From: JAALKW01 sp963974485
GTDB lineage: Bacteria; Pseudomonadota; Gammaproteobacteria; Legionellales; Legionellaceae
Length of the DNA: 64,000 bases
Assembly: GCA_963974485.1 (NCBI GenBank)
Contig: CAXBBS010000006.1
Coordinates: 1-64,000, forward strand
Direction: 5' to 3'
A model generated the notes under the pieces. The model was not told the origin of the DNA, made no database searches, and was given only the letters and a program-made list of their open reading frames with translations. The position numbers and the translations under genes are program-made. This document shows positions 27,126 through 34,275 of the stretch, in pieces. The number at the start of each line of letters is the position of its first letter. The first letter of the stretch is position 1.

Positions 27126-27431
27126 CTATTTTTTTTCAACGTCTTTTTTGGGCTTGGCTTTAGCTTTAGGCTTCACTTTTGCTTCAGGCTTACTCACAAC
27201 CTCCCCCCCCGCTTCTGTATGACAATGGCCATGCATATGACAGCAAGGACACTTCATCATTTTATGCCGACACAACATAATCCCCACAAAAAACATACCT
27301 AAAATGCCTAAACCATTCATGGTAAGCAGGGTCAAAATGGTTGCGGCTACAATAAACACAGCCCCCACCACGCCGGTACAGCATTTAACATCACCTTCAG
27401 CATCACATTTTTTCATATTAAAACGTTTCAT
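27126..27431 (-). CDS. small cysteine-rich membrane protein, hypothetical
   Basis: From ATG 27431 (MKRFNMKKCDAEGD), which has GGGAG upstream, this is a 101-residue protein. One or two hydrophobic segments (VVGAVFIVAATILTLL and MNGLGILGMFFVGIML) are followed by a cysteine/histidine-rich patch (CRHKMMKCPCCHMHGHCH) that could bind metal. The C-terminal tail is made of KPKAK repeats ending DVEKK. No family was recognised. It has its own terminator. Confidence 0.7.
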   Translation of the reverse strand: MKRFNMKKCDAEGDVKCCTGVVGAVFIVAATILTLLTMNGLGILGMFFVGIMLCRHKMMKCPCCHMHGHCHTEAGGEVVSKPEAKVKPKAKAKPKKDVEKK

Positions 27432-27686
27432 TTTATTCTCCCTTAAACCTTCGATACACAACCGAGGATTTAATAACCATTAAGATTATTGCACTACTAT
27501 TACAATATTAGACTAATAACACAAAAACTCAAACATAATGACTAAGATAATTTAAAATTTTAGTTATGATTTATATATTTACAATGAAACGTGAAGATCT
27601 ATAAAATATTGCAAAAATATTGCAGCAAACTTTTTGATACCTGCTACGCTTTTAATTATACAATTTAAGTTTACTAAGGACACACC

Positions 27687-28556
27687 ATGCCACGATTCAA
27701 ACCAACCGCCCTCTGCGTGCTGTTATCTTCGCTATTTTTTAACCCATGCTTCGCTCAAAACGTAGCCAAAACACCCGAAACACCACCTACCCGAGAAATA
27801 GCGATCACACTCGACGATCTCCCGTTTGTTGGCTCAGCAAACCACAAAGAATCGGCACTTAAACGAGAACATGATCGTTTTATGAGAATTTTAGATACAT
27901 TAGTAGAAAATCAGGTTCCCGCCACAGGCTTCGTGATTGCAGGCTCTATCGAACAAGGGCAATGGGAATTACTGCAAGCGTTTCATGATGCGGGATTTAC
28001 CATAGGCAACCATACCTACTCTCACTTAAATTTGAACCACACCAGCAGCGAATCATACATTGATAATGTCGCACATGCCGATAAAATTTTATTACCGCTC
28101 ATGTCTCACCCCCGCTATTTTAGATATCCTTACTTAGCCGAAGGGCATGGTGAGCGTAAAACAGAGGTGCAAAATTATCTTGCCAATCATGATTATATTG
28201 TTGCGCCGGTGACCATCGATACCAAAGACTTTAAATTCAACGAACAACTCTACCGTGTTGCTTACCGTGCACGTCCTAAATATTTGCCCCAACTCAAACG
28301 ACGCTACCTCGATTATATGTGGAAACAAACCTTACGCGCTGAAAAACACGCCAAAGGCAAACCTGTCAAACAAATTTTGTTATTGCATGCTAATTTGCTT
28401 AACAGCCATTTTATAGGTGACATCATCAGCATGTACCGTGAACACGGCTATCGCTTTATTACGCTCAGTGAAGCGCTAGAAAAGCCAGCAACTAACAACG
28501 CTGATGCAACGCAAGAGCATGCAAAAGCTCAAGCCGCTGCTCCTTCTGGGGTTTGA
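27687..28556 (+). CDS. exported polysaccharide deacetylase (NodB domain)
   Basis: A 289-residue secreted protein. A signal peptide (about 1-23, cleaved after CFA) precedes a NodB carbohydrate esterase domain. Motif 1 is TLDD (41-44), motif 2 is HTYSH (109-113) and the RYPYL motif is at 146-150. A later LLLHANLLNS supplies the final conserved His. Such enzymes deacetylate peptidoglycan or N-acetylglucosamine polymers. The C-terminus is Ala-rich and low in structure. AAGGA lies before ATG 27687. Confidence 0.88.
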   Translation: MPRFKPTALCVLLSSLFFNPCFAQNVAKTPETPPTREIAITLDDLPFVGSANHKESALKREHDRFMRILDTLVENQVPATGFVIAGSIEQGQWELLQAFHDAGFTIGNHTYSHLNLNHTSSESYIDNVAHADKILLPLMSHPRYFRYPYLAEGHGERKTEVQNYLANHDYIVAPVTIDTKDFKFNEQLYRVAYRARPKYLPQLKRRYLDYMWKQTLRAEKHAKGKPVKQILLLHANLLNSHFIGDIISMYREHGYRFITLSEALEKPATNNADATQEHAKAQAAAPSGV

Positions 28557-28745
28557 CGGGACTCATAACTCTAAATCTACGACCTGCGGCTATATGATTA
28601 CCTATATAAGTCTACTTTCGAGGCTACCTTATCTAACGAAGGCATATACGAAGCCTTTTAAATAAAACCGTCTTTCGGAAGAATTACCCTATGCTCTACT
28701 TTGTAGATAATATTTATATCAATAGGCACTATATAAAACCACTCC
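28557..28745. other. intergenic region between deacetylase and ATPase genes
   Basis: No convincing gene, RNA or repeat is seen in this AT-rich stretch between converging genes. Confidence 0.5.
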
Positions 28746-28782
28746 GATGTAAAATTCGGTTTCCACGCCCGAATTTTACATC
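28746..28782. repeat. perfect 14-bp inverted repeat at ATPase gene end
   Basis: GATGTAAAATTCGG (28746-28759) is exactly complementary to 28769-28782, with a 9-nt loop. It overlaps the stop codon region of the DUF4143 ATPase gene. It may be a terminator or the end of a mobile unit; no T-run follows. Confidence 0.8.
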
Positions 28783-29897
28783 AACAAATCTTGCAAAAAG
28801 CGCTCGGCACGTACAACCTTAATCGCATCAACCGCGCGATCATAGCGTAATTTATAAACAATTTGGATGGCTGGGTAATGATACCTCTGATGAAAAGCAT
28901 GCAATGATTTACTGATGGTTTGGTCGGCATATTTTACTTCGATGATTTGCTCTATCATCTTATTTTTGACTAAGGCAAAATCCACTTCTTGTCCATCTTT
29001 GGTTCGAAGATAATGCAAGGCATAATCTTCTGCCAAATAATCAATTTTTGCATACACATGCTTGAGTAAACACACAGCGACCAGGTTTTCTAAGCGCGCA
29101 CCCTCGTCACCATCCACAAGACCTGTATCAAAAAAATATATTTTGGGTTCTTTCAACAAACTCCGCGCTATATTTTTTGAATATGGCGTCACGCGAAATA
29201 CAATAAATAACGCCTCTAAAATTTCGATGTATCGCTTAACCGTGCCATGAGACACAGCCGCATCTCGTGCAAGTGATTGATAAGACACAGGCGAGCCAAC
29301 ATGACGACGCAACAAATCAAAAATAACCCTCATGGCTTTTAAATTATGGACCACTTCAAAATCAAACACATCCGTCGAAAGCATGCTGTTACTGTATTGC
29401 ATGCGCCAGCGATTTGCCTCAATCAAGTTTTCAGCCAAGTAAGGCTCAGGAAACCCACCTCGAAACATTAAAGCATCCATATCGATAGGCTGACCAAGCT
29501 GCTTTAATTCAGACGGTGATAGAGGGAGCAAACGATGCAAGAAATAACGCCCGGCCAGAGAATCACCCACGTGATTGAAAATATCCAAGCGCGCACTACC
29601 CGTCACAAGAATAGATAAATGCTCAGGCTTGGTGTCATAAATACCTTTAAGATAATTTTTCCACTCGGGCATTTTATGCAACTCATCAAGCACGAGAAGA
29701 TCAACATCATCAAGCCAGGACAACGATTGAATTATTTTTCTATCGTCTAAATTATCATAATTTAAATACAATGCATTTTGATATTTTTCAGCAATAAGCT
29801 TCGCGACAAAGGTTTTCCCCACTTGTCGAGGGCCCGCTAACAACACCATTTTTTTTGATAAGTCGCTCATAATGCGACGATCTTGAATTCTTTTCAT
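28776..29897 (-). CDS. AAA ATPase with DUF4143 domain
   Basis: A 373-residue ATPase of the DUF4143 family. Walker A GPRQVGKT is at 22-29 and Walker B LLVLDELHKM at 67-76. The C-terminal DUF4143 region carries a PD-(D/E)XK-like set E304-x-D306 and E320-V-K322. These proteins are widespread in accessory DNA and often sit near toxin-antitoxin genes; their role is unknown. There is no ribosome site, and the predicted transcription start falls at the ATG, so the mRNA may be leaderless. Confidence 0.88.
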   Translation of the reverse strand: MKRIQDRRIMSDLSKKMVLLAGPRQVGKTFVAKLIAEKYQNALYLNYDNLDDRKIIQSLSWLDDVDLLVLDELHKMPEWKNYLKGIYDTKPEHLSILVTGSARLDIFNHVGDSLAGRYFLHRLLPLSPSELKQLGQPIDMDALMFRGGFPEPYLAENLIEANRWRMQYSNSMLSTDVFDFEVVHNLKAMRVIFDLLRRHVGSPVSYQSLARDAAVSHGTVKRYIEILEALFIVFRVTPYSKNIARSLLKEPKIYFFDTGLVDGDEGARLENLVAVCLLKHVYAKIDYLAEDYALHYLRTKDGQEVDFALVKNKMIEQIIEVKYADQTISKSLHAFHQRYHYPAIQIVYKLRYDRAVDAIKVVRAERFLQDLLM

Positions 29898-29900
29898 AAA

Positions 29901-29962
29901 GACTATATTAGACTCAAATCAAAAATAGTCAAGACTATCTTCGATTCAAATCAAAAATAGTC
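29901..29962 (-). promoter_or_regulatory. promoter and tandem 30-bp operator-like repeats of the ATPase gene
   Basis: Two 30-bp copies (29901-29930 and 29933-29962, three mismatches), each bounded by GACTAT and ATAGTC. Between and inside them a minus-strand TTGACT (29927-29932) and TAATAT (29905-29910) are 16 bp apart. The expected transcript start is about 29897-29898, the A of the start codon. Confidence 0.65.
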
Positions 29963-30116
29963 GGGATATATACACGGCGAACTGGCTGCAAACTTATTAT
30001 TCTAACAAAATAAAACAGAACAAAATAAAACTAAGATAATCTTATACTGCCTTATAAAAAACATGTGGGCTATCCCATTTGCCAAATTATGGTCGTAGCC
30101 CAATTAATTAACAAAA

Positions 30117-30977
30117 TTATCTGAACGGTGTAAAATTTTGCGTATGCTCTTGCTCTTGCTCTTGATTTTGCAGCTTGATGTCATATTCATGTCTCGCTGG
30201 CATAAAGTCACCACGCTTGCTCGTAAATTTATTTTTTAGATCTTTCCGCTCAGCTTGTGTCTTCGCAATATTCTGCTCCACAACCTGAATAGAGAGATCT
30301 ACGTGCGCTTCAAGTTGATGTAAAACCTTCTTCACAGACGCAGGAATCTTATGATCGTAACTATTGAGATGGTTAATTTTTATTTTCAGCTCTTTTAATA
30401 TAGCTAAATGCTCTTGCGGAGATAAAGGTGCGTCGGGTGTGGGTGTTGATGGCGGTGTTGCTGCCGCAGGACTCTCAACGGGTGATATGACCGATATCGG
30501 CATATTCTCCCGTTGCACAGCATCCAGCATATTCTTCTGAATAATTTTAAAAGCATCTTCATGTTGTGCTAAACGATCTAAAACACGCATCATGTCTTCA
30601 AGAGCAGCGATCACTGCTGAATCATAAACGGGCTTGCTTTCCGCTTGTGGTGGCCGTGGATTCTCGGATGCGGCACCTCCTGGTCTGGGAACAGGTCGTG
30701 GGCTTAGTATATTTAAAAAAGCATTCTGAAATGCTTGCGGCATGTATTGTACGCCTATGCTCGCATCATCAAGCCATGTTATATCTTCTTCAGATACCGT
30801 GTAGTTACAAATCAAATTTCGGGGTCCAAACGCATCAAACGTCTCGCCCTCTTGATAATAGACCTCGCCATTATTAGCTCTTTGGATGAAATAGGTAGGT
30901 CCGTCCTGAACTGCCAACACTCGAACTTCACCGACAAACGCGGTAGCGACCTGGGGTTCCACTGAATTCGGCATCAT
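30117..30977 (-). CDS. hypothetical protein sharing an N-terminal domain with the 34276 gene; possible effector
   Basis: From ATG 30977 (MMPNSVEPQ), with GAGGAG upstream, it has 286 residues. An upstream ATG at 31076 has no ribosome site. Residues about 12-72 form a small domain matching the 34276 protein: EV-V, a Tyr-rich strand, VYY, PR, then S--D-TWL--S. A proline-rich linker (SPRPVPRPGG), a helical region and an E/Q-rich tail (NQEQEQEHTQNFTPFR) follow. Glutamates 10-15 residues from the end and a terminal hydrophobic pair resemble Dot/Icm signals; that reading is inferred. Confidence 0.72.
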   Translation of the reverse strand: MMPNSVEPQVATAFVGEVRVLAVQDGPTYFIQRANNGEVYYQEGETFDAFGPRNLICNYTVSEEDITWLDDASIGVQYMPQAFQNAFLNILSPRPVPRPGGAASENPRPPQAESKPVYDSAVIAALEDMMRVLDRLAQHEDAFKIIQKNMLDAVQRENMPISVISPVESPAAATPPSTPTPDAPLSPQEHLAILKELKIKINHLNSYDHKIPASVKKVLHQLEAHVDLSIQVVEQNIAKTQAERKDLKNKFTSKRGDFMPARHEYDIKLQNQEQEQEHTQNFTPFR

Positions 30978-31150
30978 GATCTCCTCATATAAGCTTTTAA
31001 ATAATGTATGTATTATTGAGCTGGATTGTACACGATTGTCGACTAAATGTACAAACAAAAGTTTTATCAGCTCCATTCTTTATTTTGTTATACTCTGGAT
31101 TAGATCATGAGGTTTATGAAATAAATTTATAAAAATAAAAAGGAATAGAT

Positions 31151-32194
31151 ATGCAAGAGGTGAACGTTGAGTGGGCTATTATCGGCGCAGGTCCTGCCGG
31201 GATTGCTGCAGTCGGCAAACTGCTCGACCAGGGTATTCATCCTCAAAAAATTGCATGGATTGATCCCGAATTTAGTGTGGGTGATTTTGGTACACGATGG
31301 CGCAATGTTTCAAGTAATACGCGCGTTGGCTTATTTACTCAGTTTCTCGAACGCTGCGCTTCGTTTAACTATGCCTCTGCGCCTGATTTTGAAATCAATC
31401 ATATTCATCCCGATCACACCTGTTTATTGGCTTTAGCCGCTGAACCCTTGCAATGGATTTCAGATCATTTGAAACAAACCGTGCATGCGCTCCAACACCA
31501 CGTACAGCGCTTAGCATTACATGACCGACGCTGGCATATTCAACTGGAATCTCAAAGCCTTCAGGCCAAAAATATTATTTTGGCTACAGGTGCTAATCCC
31601 AAAACTTTATCTTATCCAGGCGTACAAACCATACCTTTAGATACTGCTTTAAATCCCGATGCCTTAGCATCAACGTGTCATAAAAATAACACGGTTGCGG
31701 TATTTGGTGCATCGCACTCTGCTATTCTTATTATACAATCGTTGTTAGAACGCTGTGATGTGAAACGCGTGATCAACTTTTATTTATCGCCGTTGCGCTA
31801 TGCCGTGTATTTAGACGATTGGATTTTGTTTGATAATACAGGCCTAAAAGGCAATACAGCGATTTGGGCACGAGCGCATATTGATGGAAAATTACCACAT
31901 AAATTAACACGACTGATTTCAAACGAAGAAAATATTCAAGAACATTTACCGCAGTGCTCACACGCGATTTATGCAACGGGTTTCCAGCAACGTCAGATTC
32001 CTATCGAAGGCATGCGCAACTTAGATTACAACGATCGCAGTGGTATTATAGCACCGGGCTTATTTGGCTTTGGCATTGGCTTTCCTGAGGCCAAAGTCGA
32101 CCGCTTTGGCACACTGGAATATCGCGTAGGACTATGGAAGTTTATGGAGTATCTTGAGCGTGTTTTACCCGTTTGGTTGAAATATGGCTGCTAA
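31151..32194 (+). CDS. FAD/NAD(P)-binding oxidoreductase
   Basis: A 347-residue flavoprotein-like enzyme. The N-terminal Rossmann motif IGAGPAG is at 11-17, and a second nucleotide-binding motif AVFGASHSA is in the middle. LATGANPK and HAIYATGF are typical of pyridine nucleotide-disulfide or lysine/ornithine monooxygenase-like families. No CxxxxC redox pair is seen, so it is not a classic disulfide reductase. Substrate unknown. AAAAGGAAT precedes ATG 31151. Confidence 0.78.
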   Translation: MQEVNVEWAIIGAGPAGIAAVGKLLDQGIHPQKIAWIDPEFSVGDFGTRWRNVSSNTRVGLFTQFLERCASFNYASAPDFEINHIHPDHTCLLALAAEPLQWISDHLKQTVHALQHHVQRLALHDRRWHIQLESQSLQAKNIILATGANPKTLSYPGVQTIPLDTALNPDALASTCHKNNTVAVFGASHSAILIIQSLLERCDVKRVINFYLSPLRYAVYLDDWILFDNTGLKGNTAIWARAHIDGKLPHKLTRLISNEENIQEHLPQCSHAIYATGFQQRQIPIEGMRNLDYNDRSGIIAPGLFGFGIGFPEAKVDRFGTLEYRVGLWKFMEYLERVLPVWLKYGC

Positions 32195-32202
32195 TAAGGG
32201 TT

Positions 32203-32283
32203 TTATGCAGCCTGTGATTTATCCTGCTCAATCAGAGAAAGCAAAAAATCTTGATTAGACTCCAATAGCTTGATAGCTTCTCT
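32203..32283 (-). pseudogene. 3' remnant of a gene ending EQDKSQAA
   Basis: On the minus strand a 26-codon piece, REAIKLLESNQDFLLSLIEQ then DKSQAA and a stop, is left, preceded by a TAA. Its last 31 bp (32203-32233) match the end of the antitoxin gene at 33084-33114 with one mismatch. It looks like the end of an antitoxin-type gene cut off by the inserted nucleotidyltransferase pair. Confidence 0.6.
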
Positions 32284-32333
32284 TTAGTATGACAAAAAGG
32301 CACACTATAAAATTCCATCTGCAGGGAGATAAA

Positions 32334-32762
32334 ATGAGTTTATTAGATTTGAGCGCACTGAAGAGAGCAATCGATGCATTTTCCCGTACTTGCCATGCAG
32401 TGACTGATCAAAGCAAAATAAGTCAGCTTTCTCCTGATCTTCAGGATGCACTCAAAGCGGGTGTGATTCAAAACTTTGAGTTTTCGTATGAAATAGCTTG
32501 GAAGTTTATTAAGCGCTGGCTTGAAAAAAATTATAGCAGTAGTTATGTTGATGGAATCACACGGCGAGAGCTGTTCCGTTTGGCTGCTGAAAGTCACTTG
32601 ATTGATAATGTGGAAACCTGGATGACGTATCATCAGGCACGTAACCAAACATCCCACACATATGATCAAAAGATTGCTTTAGAAGTCTATCATATTTCTC
32701 TAAGTTTTTTAGATGTTGTTGAAACACTTTATCAGCAATTACAGAAAAAAAATGATGAGTAA
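32334..32762 (+). CDS. HepT-like HEPN toxin (HI0074 family)
   Basis: From ATG 32334 (MSLLDLSALK), with GGGAG just upstream, 142 residues. It is a HEPN-domain protein of the nucleotidyltransferase-substrate-binding family. The catalytic-type motif R103-x4-H108 lies in ARNQTSHTY. In such pairs the HEPN protein is an RNase toxin and the small nucleotidyltransferase next to it is the antitoxin. Its partner starts 6 nt downstream. The locus lies between 31-bp repeats. Confidence 0.85.
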   Translation: MSLLDLSALKRAIDAFSRTCHAVTDQSKISQLSPDLQDALKAGVIQNFEFSYEIAWKFIKRWLEKNYSSSYVDGITRRELFRLAAESHLIDNVETWMTYHQARNQTSHTYDQKIALEVYHISLSFLDVVETLYQQLQKKNDE

Positions 32763-32768
32763 TAAATC

Positions 32769-33068
32769 ATGATTGATATACAAAATAAGCATTTAGACCT
32801 TGTGAAAAAAATTCTAGAGGAACATATTCCTGGTGTTCCCGTCTGGATTTTTGGATCGCGCATCAAAGGTACTGCAAAAACTTATTCAGATCTGGATTTA
32901 GTCATTGTTGACCAGCATAAAATGCCCATAGAAAACTATTTTAAAATCAAGGATGCATTTGAAGAATCAACGCTGCCATACAGAGTTGATGTTTTGGATT
33001 GGCATCGCATTAGTCCTTCATTCAGGCAACTCATTCAACAAGATTATGTTTCAATACCTACGGCATGA
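32769..33068 (+). CDS. MntA-like minimal nucleotidyltransferase antitoxin
   Basis: A 99-residue minimal nucleotidyltransferase. The motif GSRIKGTAKTYSDLDLVIVD and the third acidic RVDVLDW are intact. MntA-type antitoxins inactivate the HepT toxin by adenylylating it. The gene follows the HepT gene with a 6-nt gap. Toxin first, antitoxin second is one of the known orders. Confidence 0.87.
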   Translation: MIDIQNKHLDLVKKILEEHIPGVPVWIFGSRIKGTAKTYSDLDLVIVDQHKMPIENYFKIKDAFEESTLPYRVDVLDWHRISPSFRQLIQQDYVSIPTA

Positions 33069-33083
33069 ACCCAGTGGGGCTTA

Positions 33084-33114
33084 TTATGCAGCCTGCGATT
33101 TATCCTGCTCAATC
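33084..33114. repeat. 31-bp direct repeat, copy 2 (antitoxin 3' end)
   Basis: Matches 32203-32233 with one mismatch, 881 bp apart. It includes the stop codon of the antitoxin gene. Together the two copies bracket the HepT/MntA pair. Confidence 0.88.
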
Positions 33115-33419
33115 GTTAATTTAAAGCCGAGCCCTTTAAGAACGATCCCAAATGTATCTAAACGCGGGTTACCTTTTTTAGACAAAATACTATAGAGGTT
33201 TTGTCGATTTAAATGCGTTTTACGAGCGAGTTCGGTCATACCGCCTTGTGCATCTGCAATATTACGTAATGCAACAAGCAATGCTTCTGCGTCATTATCT
33301 AGCTGATATTCTTCGATAGCTACTTGCAAGTATCCATACGCCTCATTAGGATCTTTTAATGAAGCAATAAGATAATCATGGTAGCTTGCTGTATTTTTAA
33401 TTAAACTAGCTTCATTCAT
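33084..33419 (-). CDS. HTH antitoxin of a HigBA/RelE-type module
   Basis: A 111-residue putative addiction module antidote protein. The N-terminal HDYLIASLKDPNEAYGYL-like segment and the C-terminal helix-turn-helix (MTELARKTHLNRQNLYSIL) are typical of the TIGR02684 antitoxin family. It overlaps the toxin stop by 8 nt, so the toxin gene comes first. It probably represses its own operon. Confidence 0.9.
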   Translation of the reverse strand: MNEASLIKNTASYHDYLIASLKDPNEAYGYLQVAIEEYQLDNDAEALLVALRNIADAQGGMTELARKTHLNRQNLYSILSKKGNPRLDTFGIVLKGLGFKLTIEQDKSQAA

Positions 33420-33753
33420 GATTTCTCTCCAACAATTCCTGCCAATAAATTTTGGCCGTCTTAATGTCTTTTACTTGACTGCTTTTATCTCCGCCACACA
33501 ACAAAATGACAATCACATCACCTTCTTCTACAAAATAAAGACGATACCCCGGCCCGAAATCAAACCTTAACTCGAAGATCCCTTCACCAACAGACCTATG
33601 GTCTCCAAAATTACCTTTTTCCACCCTATCTAATCTTGTTTGTATTCGATGTCGCGTTACGGGATCTTTAAGTCCACTTAGCCACGCTTCAAACGGAACG
33701 GCACCGGATGGTGTAATATAGTTTCGTAAAATACGATGTTTTATTTCCTTCAT
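33412..33753 (-). CDS. RelE/ParE-type toxin (HigB-like, Gp49 family)
   Basis: A 113-residue addiction module killer protein of the TIGR02683 type. Signatures are PFEAWLSGLKDPVTRHRIQTRLDRV, GIFELRFDFGPGYRLYF and ILLCGGDKSSQVKDI. RelE-family toxins cut mRNA at the ribosome. All key regions appear intact, and its antitoxin overlaps its 3' end. Confidence 0.9.
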   Translation of the reverse strand: MKEIKHRILRNYITPSGAVPFEAWLSGLKDPVTRHRIQTRLDRVEKGNFGDHRSVGEGIFELRFDFGPGYRLYFVEEGDVIVILLCGGDKSSQVKDIKTAKIYWQELLERNHE

Positions 33754-33839
33754 ACTTAATTGTCGTCTATAAACGACAAAAAGTCAACTTTTCAAGCTCA
33801 CTCAACAAGTCAAATAGTAAAAACTATGCATCGTCTACT

Positions 33840-34199
33840 TTACTCCATTGGATTGAATGTAGAACTGTTATCATCATCCGACGGCGTATCATCGGGCACC
33901 TGTGTTGTAGCAGCTCCTGTAATTCAGCTTGAACATCAACTCATACTTTAATATTTTCTTCTATATTCAGAGGTTTACTTAAATTATCTTGAGCAGGTTC
34001 GGTAACTTCCTGTGTCTTAGATATAGGCTCCACATCAATAATAGGGCCTCGCCACCTGCTTTCACCATAGCCTTGTTTGATGAGCTCAGCAAGCTCTATT
34101 CACGTGCTCCGCCACCCAAATTTTAATCAGCGACGTTCTCGTAACACCAATTTTAGCAGCCTCAAGATCAACCTCATGGTGTAAACACAAGAGTGTATC
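33840..34199 (-). pseudogene. decayed gene(s): ribbon-helix-helix antitoxin fragment and acidic C-terminal tail
   Basis: Minus-strand fragments appear in successive frames. 34199-34086 reads DLEAAKIGVTRTSLIKIWVA, as in CopG/RHH antitoxins, then a TGA. 34095-33941 continues with ELAELIKQGYGESRWRGPII to a TGA. 33923-33840 gives TTQVPDDTPSDDDNSSTFN and a stop. At least two frameshifts and one internal stop are needed to join them. The last piece may belong to another gene, since it resembles the tails of the nearby putative effectors. The remaining 33754-34275 shows no intact gene. Confidence 0.6.
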
Positions 34200-34275
34200 T
34201 TATTACCAATATAACCAATGTTTGTAAACCTTGCCTCATCTGCAATCAACTCCTATATTCTCAATCGATATTATT

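Noticed and set aside
33760..33951. Plus-strand 63-codon frame
   Set aside because: It is antisense to the fragments that make sense on the minus strand, and no family is recognised.
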